Shown: positions 1 to 5,530 of the stretch, one piece after another
Position numbering within the stretch: the stretch's first letter is position 1
Layout of the letters: every line of letters starts with the position of its first letter
From: an uncultured Peptococcaceae bacterium
Lineage (GTDB): Bacteria > Bacillota > Peptococcia > Peptococcales > Peptococcaceae
Direction: 5' to 3'
Length of the DNA stretch: 8,095 bases
Assembly: GCA_900553245.1 (NCBI GenBank)
Contig: USCP01000085.1
Coordinates: forward strand, 1-8,095
Program-made: the position numbers and the translations under genes
The notes under the pieces: generated by a model
The model's database searches: none
The model's input: only the letters and a program-made list of their open reading frames with translations
What the model was told of the DNA's origin: nothing

Positions 1-952
1 CACCAGCCATTTCGTCGCCCTTCAATACGCAAAGTGGGGTTTCGTCCTTCTTTGCACGGTATACTTCAACGGTGTCGTAGATGCCTTGTTCATTCTTCAA
101 GATGAGGCATGGACGACGCAATTGACCACCAGCGGTGTAAACGATGAATTCGAGTGCGCCTTCAGGAAGTTCTTTCGCCCATTTCTTAGGTTCGGAGATT
201 GGGCTTTCGATTTTGTCGAAAGGAACCTTAGAGAGCAAGCCACCCTTTGCGGTTTCCGGATGGAAGTCTACGTTTTTGATACGTTTCATTTTGTAGCGGT
301 TGAGCAAGAGCGCAGCAACCTTGGACTTGTCGGTCACCTTAGAAGCGTCGAATTCGTCGTATTGTGCTTCTTCGTCATCTTCTTCAAGGTCGAGTTCATC
401 GATGACGCAGTCGGTTGCAGCGTCACCAAGGTTCTTGGAACCGATGTGGTCGGTGAAGGTCAATTCTTCGATGTCCTTAGAAGCGATGGCATATTTTTCA
501 ATGTCGATGTTTGCGATGGAGTAGTTAACGGAAGCAGGTTGAGTACCGTCAACAACCATCAAATTTTCGCTGTCAGAGGATGGTGGCCAAGAGGAACCAG
601 GCCATTGCCATACCAAGGTCTTGAGACCGGATTCAGCGGTTACGTTCCAAAGTTGTTCTACTTGGCAGAGACGGGAATCCAAACCGTAGATGATGGTGTC
701 AAGGGCATCCGGTGCTTGGTTCCAGAAGTCAGTGACGCCGTGGGTGCCAGGATAAGCACCGGTAGCGAGGGTGGTCCATTGTGCTGGGGTGATGGTAGGC
801 ATTGCACCTAAGAGATGCAAGTCTTTGCGAGCTGCCCCACGGTCAATCATTTTTTGAAGATTAGGCATTCTGCCTTCATCTAATAATCTTTTAGCGGTAT
901 TTGGTTCCATCCCGTCAAGGCCGAGAACCATTACTTTTCTTCCGGTAGTCAT
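1..952 (-). CDS. Alkaline-phosphatase-superfamily phosphodiesterase/nucleotide pyrophosphatase-like hydrolase (partial, 3' end outside window)
   Basis: About 317 residues are visible and the frame stays open to the window edge. The start at 952 has an AAGGAGG site 8 nt upstream. Residues 7-15 form the first beta strand, ending in the metal-ligand Asp13 (LGLDGM). Residues 52-72 (PTITPAQW...TLATG...HG) match the nucleophile region of the type I phosphodiesterase/nucleotide pyrophosphatase family (PF01663), making Thr55 the likely nucleophile. The later metal-binding Asp/His residues would lie beyond the edge. There is no signal peptide, because the protein starts directly with the core fold, so it is probably cytoplasmic. 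Residues 185-202 are a very acidic insert (12 of 18 Asp/Glu). Family members hydrolyse phosphodiesters, phosphonates or sulfate esters; the substrate here is unknown. The upstream anion transporter suggests an imported anionic substrate (inference). Codon use is strongly biased (all six Phe are TTC), suggesting high expression. Confidence 0.85.
   Translation of the reverse strand, partial: MTTGRKVMVLGLDGMEPNTAKRLLDEGRMPNLQKMIDRGAARKDLHLLGAMPTITPAQWTTLATGAYPGTHGVTDFWNQAPDALDTIIYGLDSRLCQVEQLWNVTAESGLKTLVWQWPGSSWPPSSDSENLMVVDGTQPASVNYSIANIDIEKYAIASKDIEELTFTDHIGSKNLGDAATDCVIDELDLEEDDEEAQYDEFDASKVTDKSKVAALLLNRYKMKRIKNVDFHPETAKGGLLSKVPFDKIESPISEPKKWAKELPEGALEFIVYTAGGQLRRPCLILKNEQGIYDTVEVYRAKKDETPLCVLKGDEMAG
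347..400 (-). other. Acidic low-complexity insert in the hydrolase
   Basis: Codons 185-202 of the hydrolase encode a run rich in Asp and Glu (12 of 18 residues). It lies well after the nucleophile region, probably in a surface cap or insertion of the alkaline phosphatase fold. This is a direct reading of the sequence; its role is unknown. Confidence 0.7.
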
Positions 953-960
953 GGAATAAT

Positions 961-967
961 CCTCCTT
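961..967 (-). promoter_or_regulatory. Ribosome binding site of the hydrolase
   Basis: AAGGAGG on the minus strand stands 8 nt before the ATG at 952. It fixes the start and is close to the ideal anti-Shine-Dalgarno complement. Confidence 0.85.
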
Positions 968-995
968 AAACTCTGTTCTTATAAATTGTTTAAGT

Positions 996-1022
996 CGTTC
1001 CCCCATAGGCGTTGAAGGAACG
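996..1022 (-). other. Possible 5' UTR stem-loop of the hydrolase mRNA
   Basis: Six-base arms CGTTCC and GGAACG pair perfectly around a 15-nt loop. If transcription starts near 1036, this hairpin begins about 15 nt into the transcript, upstream of the ribosome binding site. It has no U tract on either side, so it does not look like a terminator. The stem is short and could be chance. Confidence 0.3.
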
Positions 1023-1042
1023 TCTTTGTTATCGTTGAGTTT

Positions 1043-1048
1043 ATATTA
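1043..1048 (-). promoter_or_regulatory. Predicted -10 element of the hydrolase promoter
   Basis: TAATAT on the minus strand matches 4 of 6 consensus positions, including the key second A and last T. It lies exactly 21 nt after the TGTTG-N6-CAACA site, giving a start near an A at 1036 and an 84-nt leader. No good -35 is present, as expected for an activator-dependent promoter. An overlapping TATAAA at 1040-1045 is the alternative. The spacing, identical to the transporter promoter, is the main support. Confidence 0.5.
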
Positions 1049-1069
1049 CCAACTTTGCGTATAGGGTGA

Positions 1070-1085
1070 TGTTGCATTCACAACA
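1070..1085 (-). promoter_or_regulatory. Predicted Crp/Fnr-type operator, copy 2 (upstream of hydrolase)
   Basis: TGTTG-N6-CAACA has perfect 5-bp arms and a 6-bp spacer, the 16-bp layout of Crp/Fnr-family sites (Crp itself: TGTGA-N6-TCACA). It shares the longer core ATGTTGC-N4-ACAACA with the copy at 2644-2659. Its centre falls at about -41.5 of the predicted hydrolase promoter, the class II activator position. The most likely binder is the regulator encoded at 2712-3398 (inference). Confidence 0.65.
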
Positions 1086-1108
1086 CATTCATTGATTGTT
1101 TTAAATTT

Positions 1109-2560
1109 TTACATCGGGAACATGAGATTTGCCAAAGGCACGCCAATGAGTGCATACGCAATCATCACAAGCACAACGCTACCGACCCCAAGGGTGTAGG
1201 CCCACTTTGGTGCAATCCATTCGGTGTTCCCAAAGACAAGCCCGCTACGGGAGCTGGCGCCGGCTGTGGCTAAGGCAGCAGATAAGATTACCAAGCCGAT
1301 AAAGGTGATGGTCACCGGATTGGCACCAACCATGGTCCCAAAGTTCAAGGCAACCGGTGTAAAGATGGTCAACAGTACAATATTGTGGACAAATTGTGTC
1401 ACAATCCCGTAAATAAGAATGAGCACCAGATAGAACATGATTGGAGACAGCCCCTGCACCATCGGTCCAAAGATGGTATTGATCCAAGCAATAATCCCTG
1501 CTTGTTCAGAGGAAAGGGCAGCACCGATGACGGCATTGCCAACCATGAGGAAGGTAATCTTCCAAGGCACCCCTTCAGTGGCGAGCTTATCGACTTCGGC
1601 GAGCTTCATTCCCTTGGTGCGTGCCACCCCCAAGCCAACCAACAAGAGGGCACCAATCCCCAAAATGCCGAGAAGATTGAGAATCTTGGTAAACATCCAA
1701 TCTGCCGGTAAAAGGCTTGGCAAGTACATCGCTATAAGGAAGACTGAAAAGAAGCCAATGGCGATTTTTTGTTCGTGGGTCAATTGGATGTGTTTTTCTT
1801 CTGCGCGATAATTTTCGAGGGGCGACACATCAATTTTTAGGAGTTTCCCGATGATGAGGTAACAAACAATAATAAGCAAAGAGATGATCATCATATAAAT
1901 ACTGTATCGTACATAGTTGACACTAAAGCCCTCGCCCATGAATTCGGTCAAGGCATTGAGACCGATGAGGCTCCATGGTTCAAACGGCTTGCTCACCATG
2001 CCAAGGCCGCTGATAAAAGTCACGGCAAAGCACATGTAGCCGGAGAATTTTCCACCGCGTTCAAAGCCCGCTTCATCACAAATTTTGTACATGACAGGCC
2101 AAAGTAAGAAAATAGTTGGGTAAATGTTGATCATAAAGCCCAAGGCATACATGAGAAATAGAAAAGCTGCAATAAAGAGCCATGGACGCCCTTGAATAAT
2201 TTTCAAGTGGATGAACCATTGGGCAATAACTTGGTCAAGCCCCACCTTATTAAAAAACGCGCAGAAGGTGGTCAGAATGATGATCATCACAACAATTTCA
2301 CTGCCAAAGCCCCCTAAGAAATAGGCTTGTGCCGCCTTTCCACTGGCCAAGGCAAGAAGCACAATGGCAAAGAAGCTTGGATAAATAAGGTCCAAACAAA
2401 TCCAACCAAACATCATCCCTATAAAGATGCTGGCAACACGCATCCCGAACGGTGTGATTGGATCCACCGCCGGCACGAACCAGCCAAAGAGTGAGAGCCC
2501 AAGCCACAGCACCACTCGAAGCCAGTAGCTAGCACCGCCTTTTTTTGCAACCTGAGACAT
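1109..2560 (-). CDS. DASS/SLC13-family anion (divalent anion:Na+ symporter-like) permease
   Basis: This 483-residue protein is almost entirely hydrophobic, with about a dozen membrane segments. It has the two-fold repeat pattern of the DASS/SLC13 family (PF00939-like; usual length 450-520), which imports di- and tricarboxylates, sulfate and related anions with Na+. The region at 141-156 (GFMINIYPT...LWPV) corresponds to the first substrate-binding hairpin, and 388-403 (TQFVHNIVLL...TPV) to the second. The hallmark SNT triplets are replaced by an N145-containing motif and HNI (392-394), so substrate preference may differ from known members. A Lys/Glu-rich hydrophilic loop lies at about 240-266. 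The start is supported by AAAGGAGG 8 nt upstream. It is divergent from the Crp/Fnr gene and upstream of, and co-directional with, the hydrolase, so it may import that enzyme's substrate (inference). Confidence 0.85.
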   Translation of the reverse strand: MSQVAKKGGASYWLRVVLWLGLSLFGWFVPAVDPITPFGMRVASIFIGMMFGWICLDLIYPSFFAIVLLALASGKAAQAYFLGGFGSEIVVMIIILTTFCAFFNKVGLDQVIAQWFIHLKIIQGRPWLFIAAFLFLMYALGFMINIYPTIFLLWPVMYKICDEAGFERGGKFSGYMCFAVTFISGLGMVSKPFEPWSLIGLNALTEFMGEGFSVNYVRYSIYMMIISLLIIVCYLIIGKLLKIDVSPLENYRAEEKHIQLTHEQKIAIGFFSVFLIAMYLPSLLPADWMFTKILNLLGILGIGALLLVGLGVARTKGMKLAEVDKLATEGVPWKITFLMVGNAVIGAALSSEQAGIIAWINTIFGPMVQGLSPIMFYLVLILIYGIVTQFVHNIVLLTIFTPVALNFGTMVGANPVTITFIGLVILSAALATAGASSRSGLVFGNTEWIAPKWAYTLGVGSVVLVMIAYALIGVPLANLMFPM

Positions 2561-2568
2561 TTTTTATT

Positions 2569-2576
2569 CCTCCTTT
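2569..2576 (-). promoter_or_regulatory. Ribosome binding site of the anion permease
   Basis: AAAGGAGG on the minus strand stands 8 nt before the ATG at 2560 and supports that start. Confidence 0.85.
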
Positions 2577-2616
2577 AAGGTTTCTCATTCACGTCGCGCA
2601 GTAACAATATAACCAA

Positions 2617-2622
2617 ATCTTA
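2617..2622 (-). promoter_or_regulatory. Predicted -10 element of the permease promoter
   Basis: TAAGAT on the minus strand matches 4 of 6 consensus positions. It lies exactly 21 nt downstream of the TGTTG-N6-CAACA site, the same distance as at the hydrolase promoter. The start would be an A near 2610, leaving a leader of about 50 nt. TATATT at 2606-2611, with ATGACA 15 nt upstream, is a competing choice. Confidence 0.45.
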
Positions 2623-2643
2623 TCATTGTCATTTTTCGACTAC

Positions 2644-2659
2644 TGTTGTCGTCGCAACA
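2644..2659. promoter_or_regulatory. Predicted Crp/Fnr-type operator, copy 1 (divergent intergenic region)
   Basis: TGTTG-N6-CAACA has perfect 5-bp arms. Read on the minus strand it shares ATGTTGC-N4-ACAACA with the copy upstream of the hydrolase. For the minus-strand permease it is centred at about -41.5 (class II activation). For the plus-strand regulator gene it covers the predicted -35 (2646-2651), which would repress. One site could therefore activate the permease and limit the regulator. The presence of this site next to a Crp/Fnr gene is the basis for assigning it. Confidence 0.65.
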
Positions 2660-2674
2660 TTTTATAATTATAAT
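2646..2674 (+). promoter_or_regulatory. Predicted promoter of the Crp/Fnr regulator gene, with tandem -10 hexamers
   Basis: TTGTCG at 2646-2651 (4 of 6) is separated by 17 bp from a perfect TATAAT at 2669-2674. A second perfect TATAAT directly abuts it at 2663-2668. The start would be an A near 2681, giving a leader of about 31 nt. The run TTATAATTATAA (2662-2673) is itself a perfect 12-bp palindrome. The -35 lies inside the predicted operator. Confidence 0.6.
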
Positions 2675-2700
2675 AATCTCAATGTCTTAATCGATAGTAG

Positions 2701-2706
2701 AGGAGG
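2701..2706 (+). promoter_or_regulatory. Ribosome binding site of the Crp/Fnr regulator
   Basis: AGGAGG lies 5 nt before the ATG at 2712 and supports that start. Confidence 0.8.
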
Positions 2707-2711
2707 TTCTC

Positions 2712-3398
2712 ATGACTGAGCAAGCATTTTTTCCCATTATTTCCGGCGATTTAACCAATACCTTTCCGGACTTGAAGCAGTTTATCCTCAACAATTACAC
2801 CCATACAGACACCATCAAAAAAGGTGGTGACATTCTTTTTCCAGAGGAGTACACCTTTCTCTATCTGAGCAAGGGCAAGGTGAAAGCCTATATGTTTGAC
2901 GAATCCGGCCATGAGCGCTTGATGTACATTTACATCAAGGACACCTTGATTTTTCATCCGGTAAGCGATGATTTTGGCAAAAACCTTGTCGTGCTCGAGG
3001 AAGCCACCCTCTTTTCCGTGTCGGACTTGGCGGTCTTTGAATTTTTACAAAAAGACCCCAACCACATCCGCGCCTTTATGCGAATGATCGGCACCCGCTA
3101 CGGTATTTTGTTGCAGCAAGCCCTCACCAATCATCTGCAAAATGCCAAGCACAAGGTCTACACCTTCCTTCTGACCCTTGCCACCCACTACGGCAAGCCA
3201 CAGCCAGATAGCAGCATCCTCGTCAACAAACTCCCAACCCTCACAGACATGGCTTCCATTGTGAATGTGCATCGTTCCAATGTGACCGCCTATTTTAACG
3301 AGCTGGAAAGCAAGGGCATTCTCAAACGTCAAAAGCATCAGCTCATTATCTATGATATGGACGCCCTTGAGGACTTGGTCGCCGATTCTGCCCAATAA
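2712..3398 (+). CDS. Crp/Fnr-family transcriptional regulator
   Basis: The 228 residues match the usual length of the Crp/Fnr family. Residues 20-110 form the cyclic-nucleotide-binding-like beta barrel, with turns such as KGGD (37-40) and LSKGKVKAY (52-60). A long dimerisation helix covers about 115-145, and a winged helix-turn-helix spans about 172-214. The recognition helix starts near H187-R188-S189-N190. Arg188 aligns with Crp Arg180, which contacts the conserved G of TGTGA, while the Crp Glu181 position is Ser189, consistent with a changed half-site such as TGTTG (inference). There is no cysteine in the protein, so an Fnr-type iron-sulfur cluster is excluded. The residues of the Crp cAMP pocket are not obvious, so the ligand is unknown. 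It is divergent from the anion permease and is the probable local regulator. Confidence 0.88.
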   Translation: MTEQAFFPIISGDLTNTFPDLKQFILNNYTHTDTIKKGGDILFPEEYTFLYLSKGKVKAYMFDESGHERLMYIYIKDTLIFHPVSDDFGKNLVVLEEATLFSVSDLAVFEFLQKDPNHIRAFMRMIGTRYGILLQQALTNHLQNAKHKVYTFLLTLATHYGKPQPDSSILVNKLPTLTDMASIVNVHRSNVTAYFNELESKGILKRQKHQLIIYDMDALEDLVADSAQ

Positions 3399-3410
3399 CA
3401 TCAACCGTTC

Positions 3411-3467
3411 AAAAAAACAGGCCGCAAGACCGCGCACAAAGCGTTATGTCTTGCGACCTGTTTTTTT
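3411..3467. terminator. Bidirectional intrinsic terminator between convergent genes
   Basis: Twenty-base arms (3411-3430 and 3448-3467) pair with a single C/T mismatch that becomes G-U on one strand, around a 17-nt loop. The outer part is A7 on the left and T7 on the right, so a U tract follows the GC-rich stem in both directions. It ends the Crp/Fnr gene 12 nt after its stop. Its right arm also overlaps the kinase stop codon (3466-3468), so the two transcription units share one terminator. Confidence 0.9.
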
Positions 3468-4863
3468 ATTGTTCATTTTCGAGTTCAAACCATAGACTCA
3501 CCGTTGCCCCTGCACCTTCGGTGGCATTGGCGTAGCAGAGCTTCCCACCTTGGGCGCACATGACCGCTTTGGCAATGGCAAGGCCAAGGCCTTGATGATT
3601 GCGCAAGTGACGGCTTTCATCGCCAATATAAAAGGCCTCGTCGGCGTGCTGTAAATCCTTCGCCGTAAAGCCAGCGCCATAGTCACGCACCGTCGCCACC
3701 AAATAGCGCCCGTCCACATTCTCCTGCACTGTGTAACTGCAAGCAATCCCCTCGGCGCCATCGGTATAGGTGGCGGCGTTACTTAGCAGATTGTTCCATG
3801 CGCGTAACGCCTCCCCTGTGTGCACACAGACCGCCCCCTCGCTCACATCCAATTGCTCGTACAAGGGCAACTGGGCCGCCTGTGTCAATTGCTTGGCGGC
3901 ATGCCGCAAGGTTTCCACAAAATCCTGCACCGATTGCACCGCACTGCAAGGGGCAAGTGCCTCGTTTGAGAGCACCGCACGCATTTTTTCCAGATAGGTA
4001 TTGATGTCCTCGGCACTTTCCACAATGTAGGTCGCTGAACCGCGACTAAAGGCATCCTCGGCACTTTCCTGCAAAAGCTCGGCATTGCCGCGAATGACGG
4101 TGAGTGGCGTTTTGATATCGTGGGCCAAGGCGGCAAGCTGTTCGCTCTTTTGCTGTTCCTTTTGCCACTGGGTGGTAAGGGACGCTTTAAGGGCATCACG
4201 CAAGGTACCTAAGGACGCCATCACGGCATTGATTTCTCGAATACCGGTATCTTGGGTCACCTCAAAATCAAGGTCATTGGCCGCAATTTTTTCTGTCACC
4301 TGTTGCACCGTCTCGAGGCGACGATTGATGGCGCGGCCGAAGCGATGCGCCAAATAGAGTAGATTCAATACAGCCACCAATAGCATCCCCCATACCAGCA
4401 AATGCTCCGGTGGTGGCAGGATACGATTCAACGTATCCGAGGTATAACGCATCCCAATGAGATAGTGGACAATACAGACATCGCCATTTTCCATGGGCAT
4501 GTATTTGTAATAGCCTTCATCATCAGGGGTGTATTCCCGTAAGCTGTAACGATTCCAAGCGTCACTACGACGGTCCTTGTTCATAGTGCCACCCAGCCAC
4601 TTTCCATCCTTGTCGTAAATCCCGTAGGTGGCACCGTCAGGAATATACTGTGCCACGTCATCGGAGTTGGCCTGTTGAATCTTTGACATATTCTGTGAGA
4701 GAATGATTTCCTGCATATTGGCTGGCTGCACGGTATCGGTATTTCCAAGCAAGATCAGCCCTGTGAGCAATGCGACACAAAGCACAAAGGTGCTCACACC
4801 GTACACCACTAAATACCCTACAAAGAGCACGGAAAGCCGCGGTTCTTTAAAGGCGCTTTTCAT
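3466..4863 (-). CDS. Sensor histidine kinase of a LanRK/NisK/SpaK/CprK-like antimicrobial-peptide two-component system
   Basis: Taken from the ATG at 4863, the protein has 465 residues. TM1 is about 10-39, followed by an extracytoplasmic sensor of about 115 residues (40-154) and TM2 at 155-171. A HAMP-like linker covers about 172-225 and the dimerisation/phosphoacceptor helix carries His248 (ALAHDIKTPLTVIRGN). The ATPase domain shows the N box (WNNLLSNA, N358/N362), the G1 box with Asp394 (DYGAG) and the G2 box 423-429 (HQGLGLA). The HDIKTPLTVIRGN box resembles lantibiotic-sensing kinases. An in-frame ATG at 4941 would add 26 residues and overlap the response regulator by 95 nt. The 4863 start has GGAAGG 9 nt upstream and GAGG 3 nt upstream, and its protein begins just before TM1. 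It overlaps the regulator gene by 17 nt and is the last gene of the ABC operon. Confidence 0.88.
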   Translation of the reverse strand: MKSAFKEPRLSVLFVGYLVVYGVSTFVLCVALLTGLILLGNTDTVQPANMQEIILSQNMSKIQQANSDDVAQYIPDGATYGIYDKDGKWLGGTMNKDRRSDAWNRYSLREYTPDDEGYYKYMPMENGDVCIVHYLIGMRYTSDTLNRILPPPEHLLVWGMLLVAVLNLLYLAHRFGRAINRRLETVQQVTEKIAANDLDFEVTQDTGIREINAVMASLGTLRDALKASLTTQWQKEQQKSEQLAALAHDIKTPLTVIRGNAELLQESAEDAFSRGSATYIVESAEDINTYLEKMRAVLSNEALAPCSAVQSVQDFVETLRHAAKQLTQAAQLPLYEQLDVSEGAVCVHTGEALRAWNNLLSNAATYTDGAEGIACSYTVQENVDGRYLVATVRDYGAGFTAKDLQHADEAFYIGDESRHLRNHQGLGLAIAKAVMCAQGGKLCYANATEGAGATVSLWFELENEQ

Positions 4864-5530
4864 GTTCCTCATCCTTCCATTGGTAGCCAATCCCCCACAC
4901 TGTTTCAATCGGGTTAAGACCGTATGGCTGACACTTGGCACGAATATTTTTCACATGCTCGGTAATCGCCGAAGCATTGCTTGCACCGTCATAGCCAAAG
5001 ACCGCTTCCAGAATGCGTTCTTTGCTAAACACTTGCCCCTTGTGCAAAGCCAAGAGCTCGCAAATGGCGTATTCACTCTTGGTAAGGGGCACCTCCTCGC
5101 CGTCAATAAGAAGTTTTTTCTCAAGCAGAATGAGTTCGATTCTGCCCAAATGCAGGCTATGGCTCTTTTCGCGCCGTTCTCTGCGCAAATGCGCCGCCAC
5201 GCGAGCACGAACCTCACTCAACGAAAAGGGCTTTTTAATATAATCGTCGCCGCCAATGGCCAATCCCTCGAGGAGATCCGCTTCCGCCGTCTTCGCAGTC
5301 AGAAACAAAATAGGGCAATCCACCATTCCTCGAATCCGTCGGCACAGGGCAAAGCCGTCCTCGCCGGGCATCATCACATCCAGCAAAATCAGCTCGTAAT
5401 GACAAAACTCGGCCGCCTCCAAGGTACGCGCATCCGTCACTGTCGTCACCCGATAGCCGTCCCGTTCCAAGGCACGGCGTATGAGGGACAAAATCGCCGC
5501 GTCATCGTCAATCGCTAAAATCTCAATCAT
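4847..5530 (-). CDS. OmpR/PhoB-type response regulator (LanR/NisR/SpaR-like)
   Basis: From the ATG at 5530 the protein has 227 residues. The receiver domain (1-115) has the acidic pocket Asp8/Asp9, phosphoacceptor Asp51 (LLDVMMPGEDG), Thr78 and Lys100 (KKPF). The winged-helix DNA-binding domain spans about 128-225 (LTKSEYAICELL, then ITEHVKNIRAK and VWGIGYQW at the wing). The segment CPILFLTAK with the following GGDDYIKKPFS resembles SpaR/NisR-type regulators. The chosen start has GGGAGG 7 nt upstream and begins exactly at the receiver's first strand; an in-frame ATG at 5566 would only add 12 unrelated residues. It overlaps the preceding permease by 8 nt. It probably receives phosphate from the adjacent kinase and controls the ABC transporter genes of its own operon (inference). 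Confidence 0.92.
   Translation of the reverse strand: MIEILAIDDDAAILSLIRRALERDGYRVTTVTDARTLEAAEFCHYELILLDVMMPGEDGFALCRRIRGMVDCPILFLTAKTAEADLLEGLAIGGDDYIKKPFSLSEVRARVAAHLRRERREKSHSLHLGRIELILLEKKLLIDGEEVPLTKSEYAICELLALHKGQVFSKERILEAVFGYDGASNASAITEHVKNIRAKCQPYGLNPIETVWGIGYQWKDEEHEKRL

Noticed and set aside
86..811. Long plus-strand open frame of 241 codons
   Set aside because: It is antisense to the hydrolase, whose frame has clear family motifs, and the plus-strand product is cysteine- and phenylalanine-rich with no recognisable domain or ribosome binding site.
953..1108. Possible terminator between the permease and the hydrolase
   Set aside because: No GC-rich stem followed by a U tract is present; the only hairpin (996-1022) lacks one. 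The two genes may therefore be partly cotranscribed in addition to the internal promoter.
4864..4941. Upstream start giving the kinase 26 extra residues
   Set aside because: It would lie deep inside the response regulator gene, adds non-membrane residues before TM1, and the 4863 ATG has better-placed binding sites.
4703..5518. Plus-strand open frame of 271 codons
   Set aside because: It is antisense to the kinase and response regulator genes, which have full motif sets; no ribosome binding site or domain is seen.
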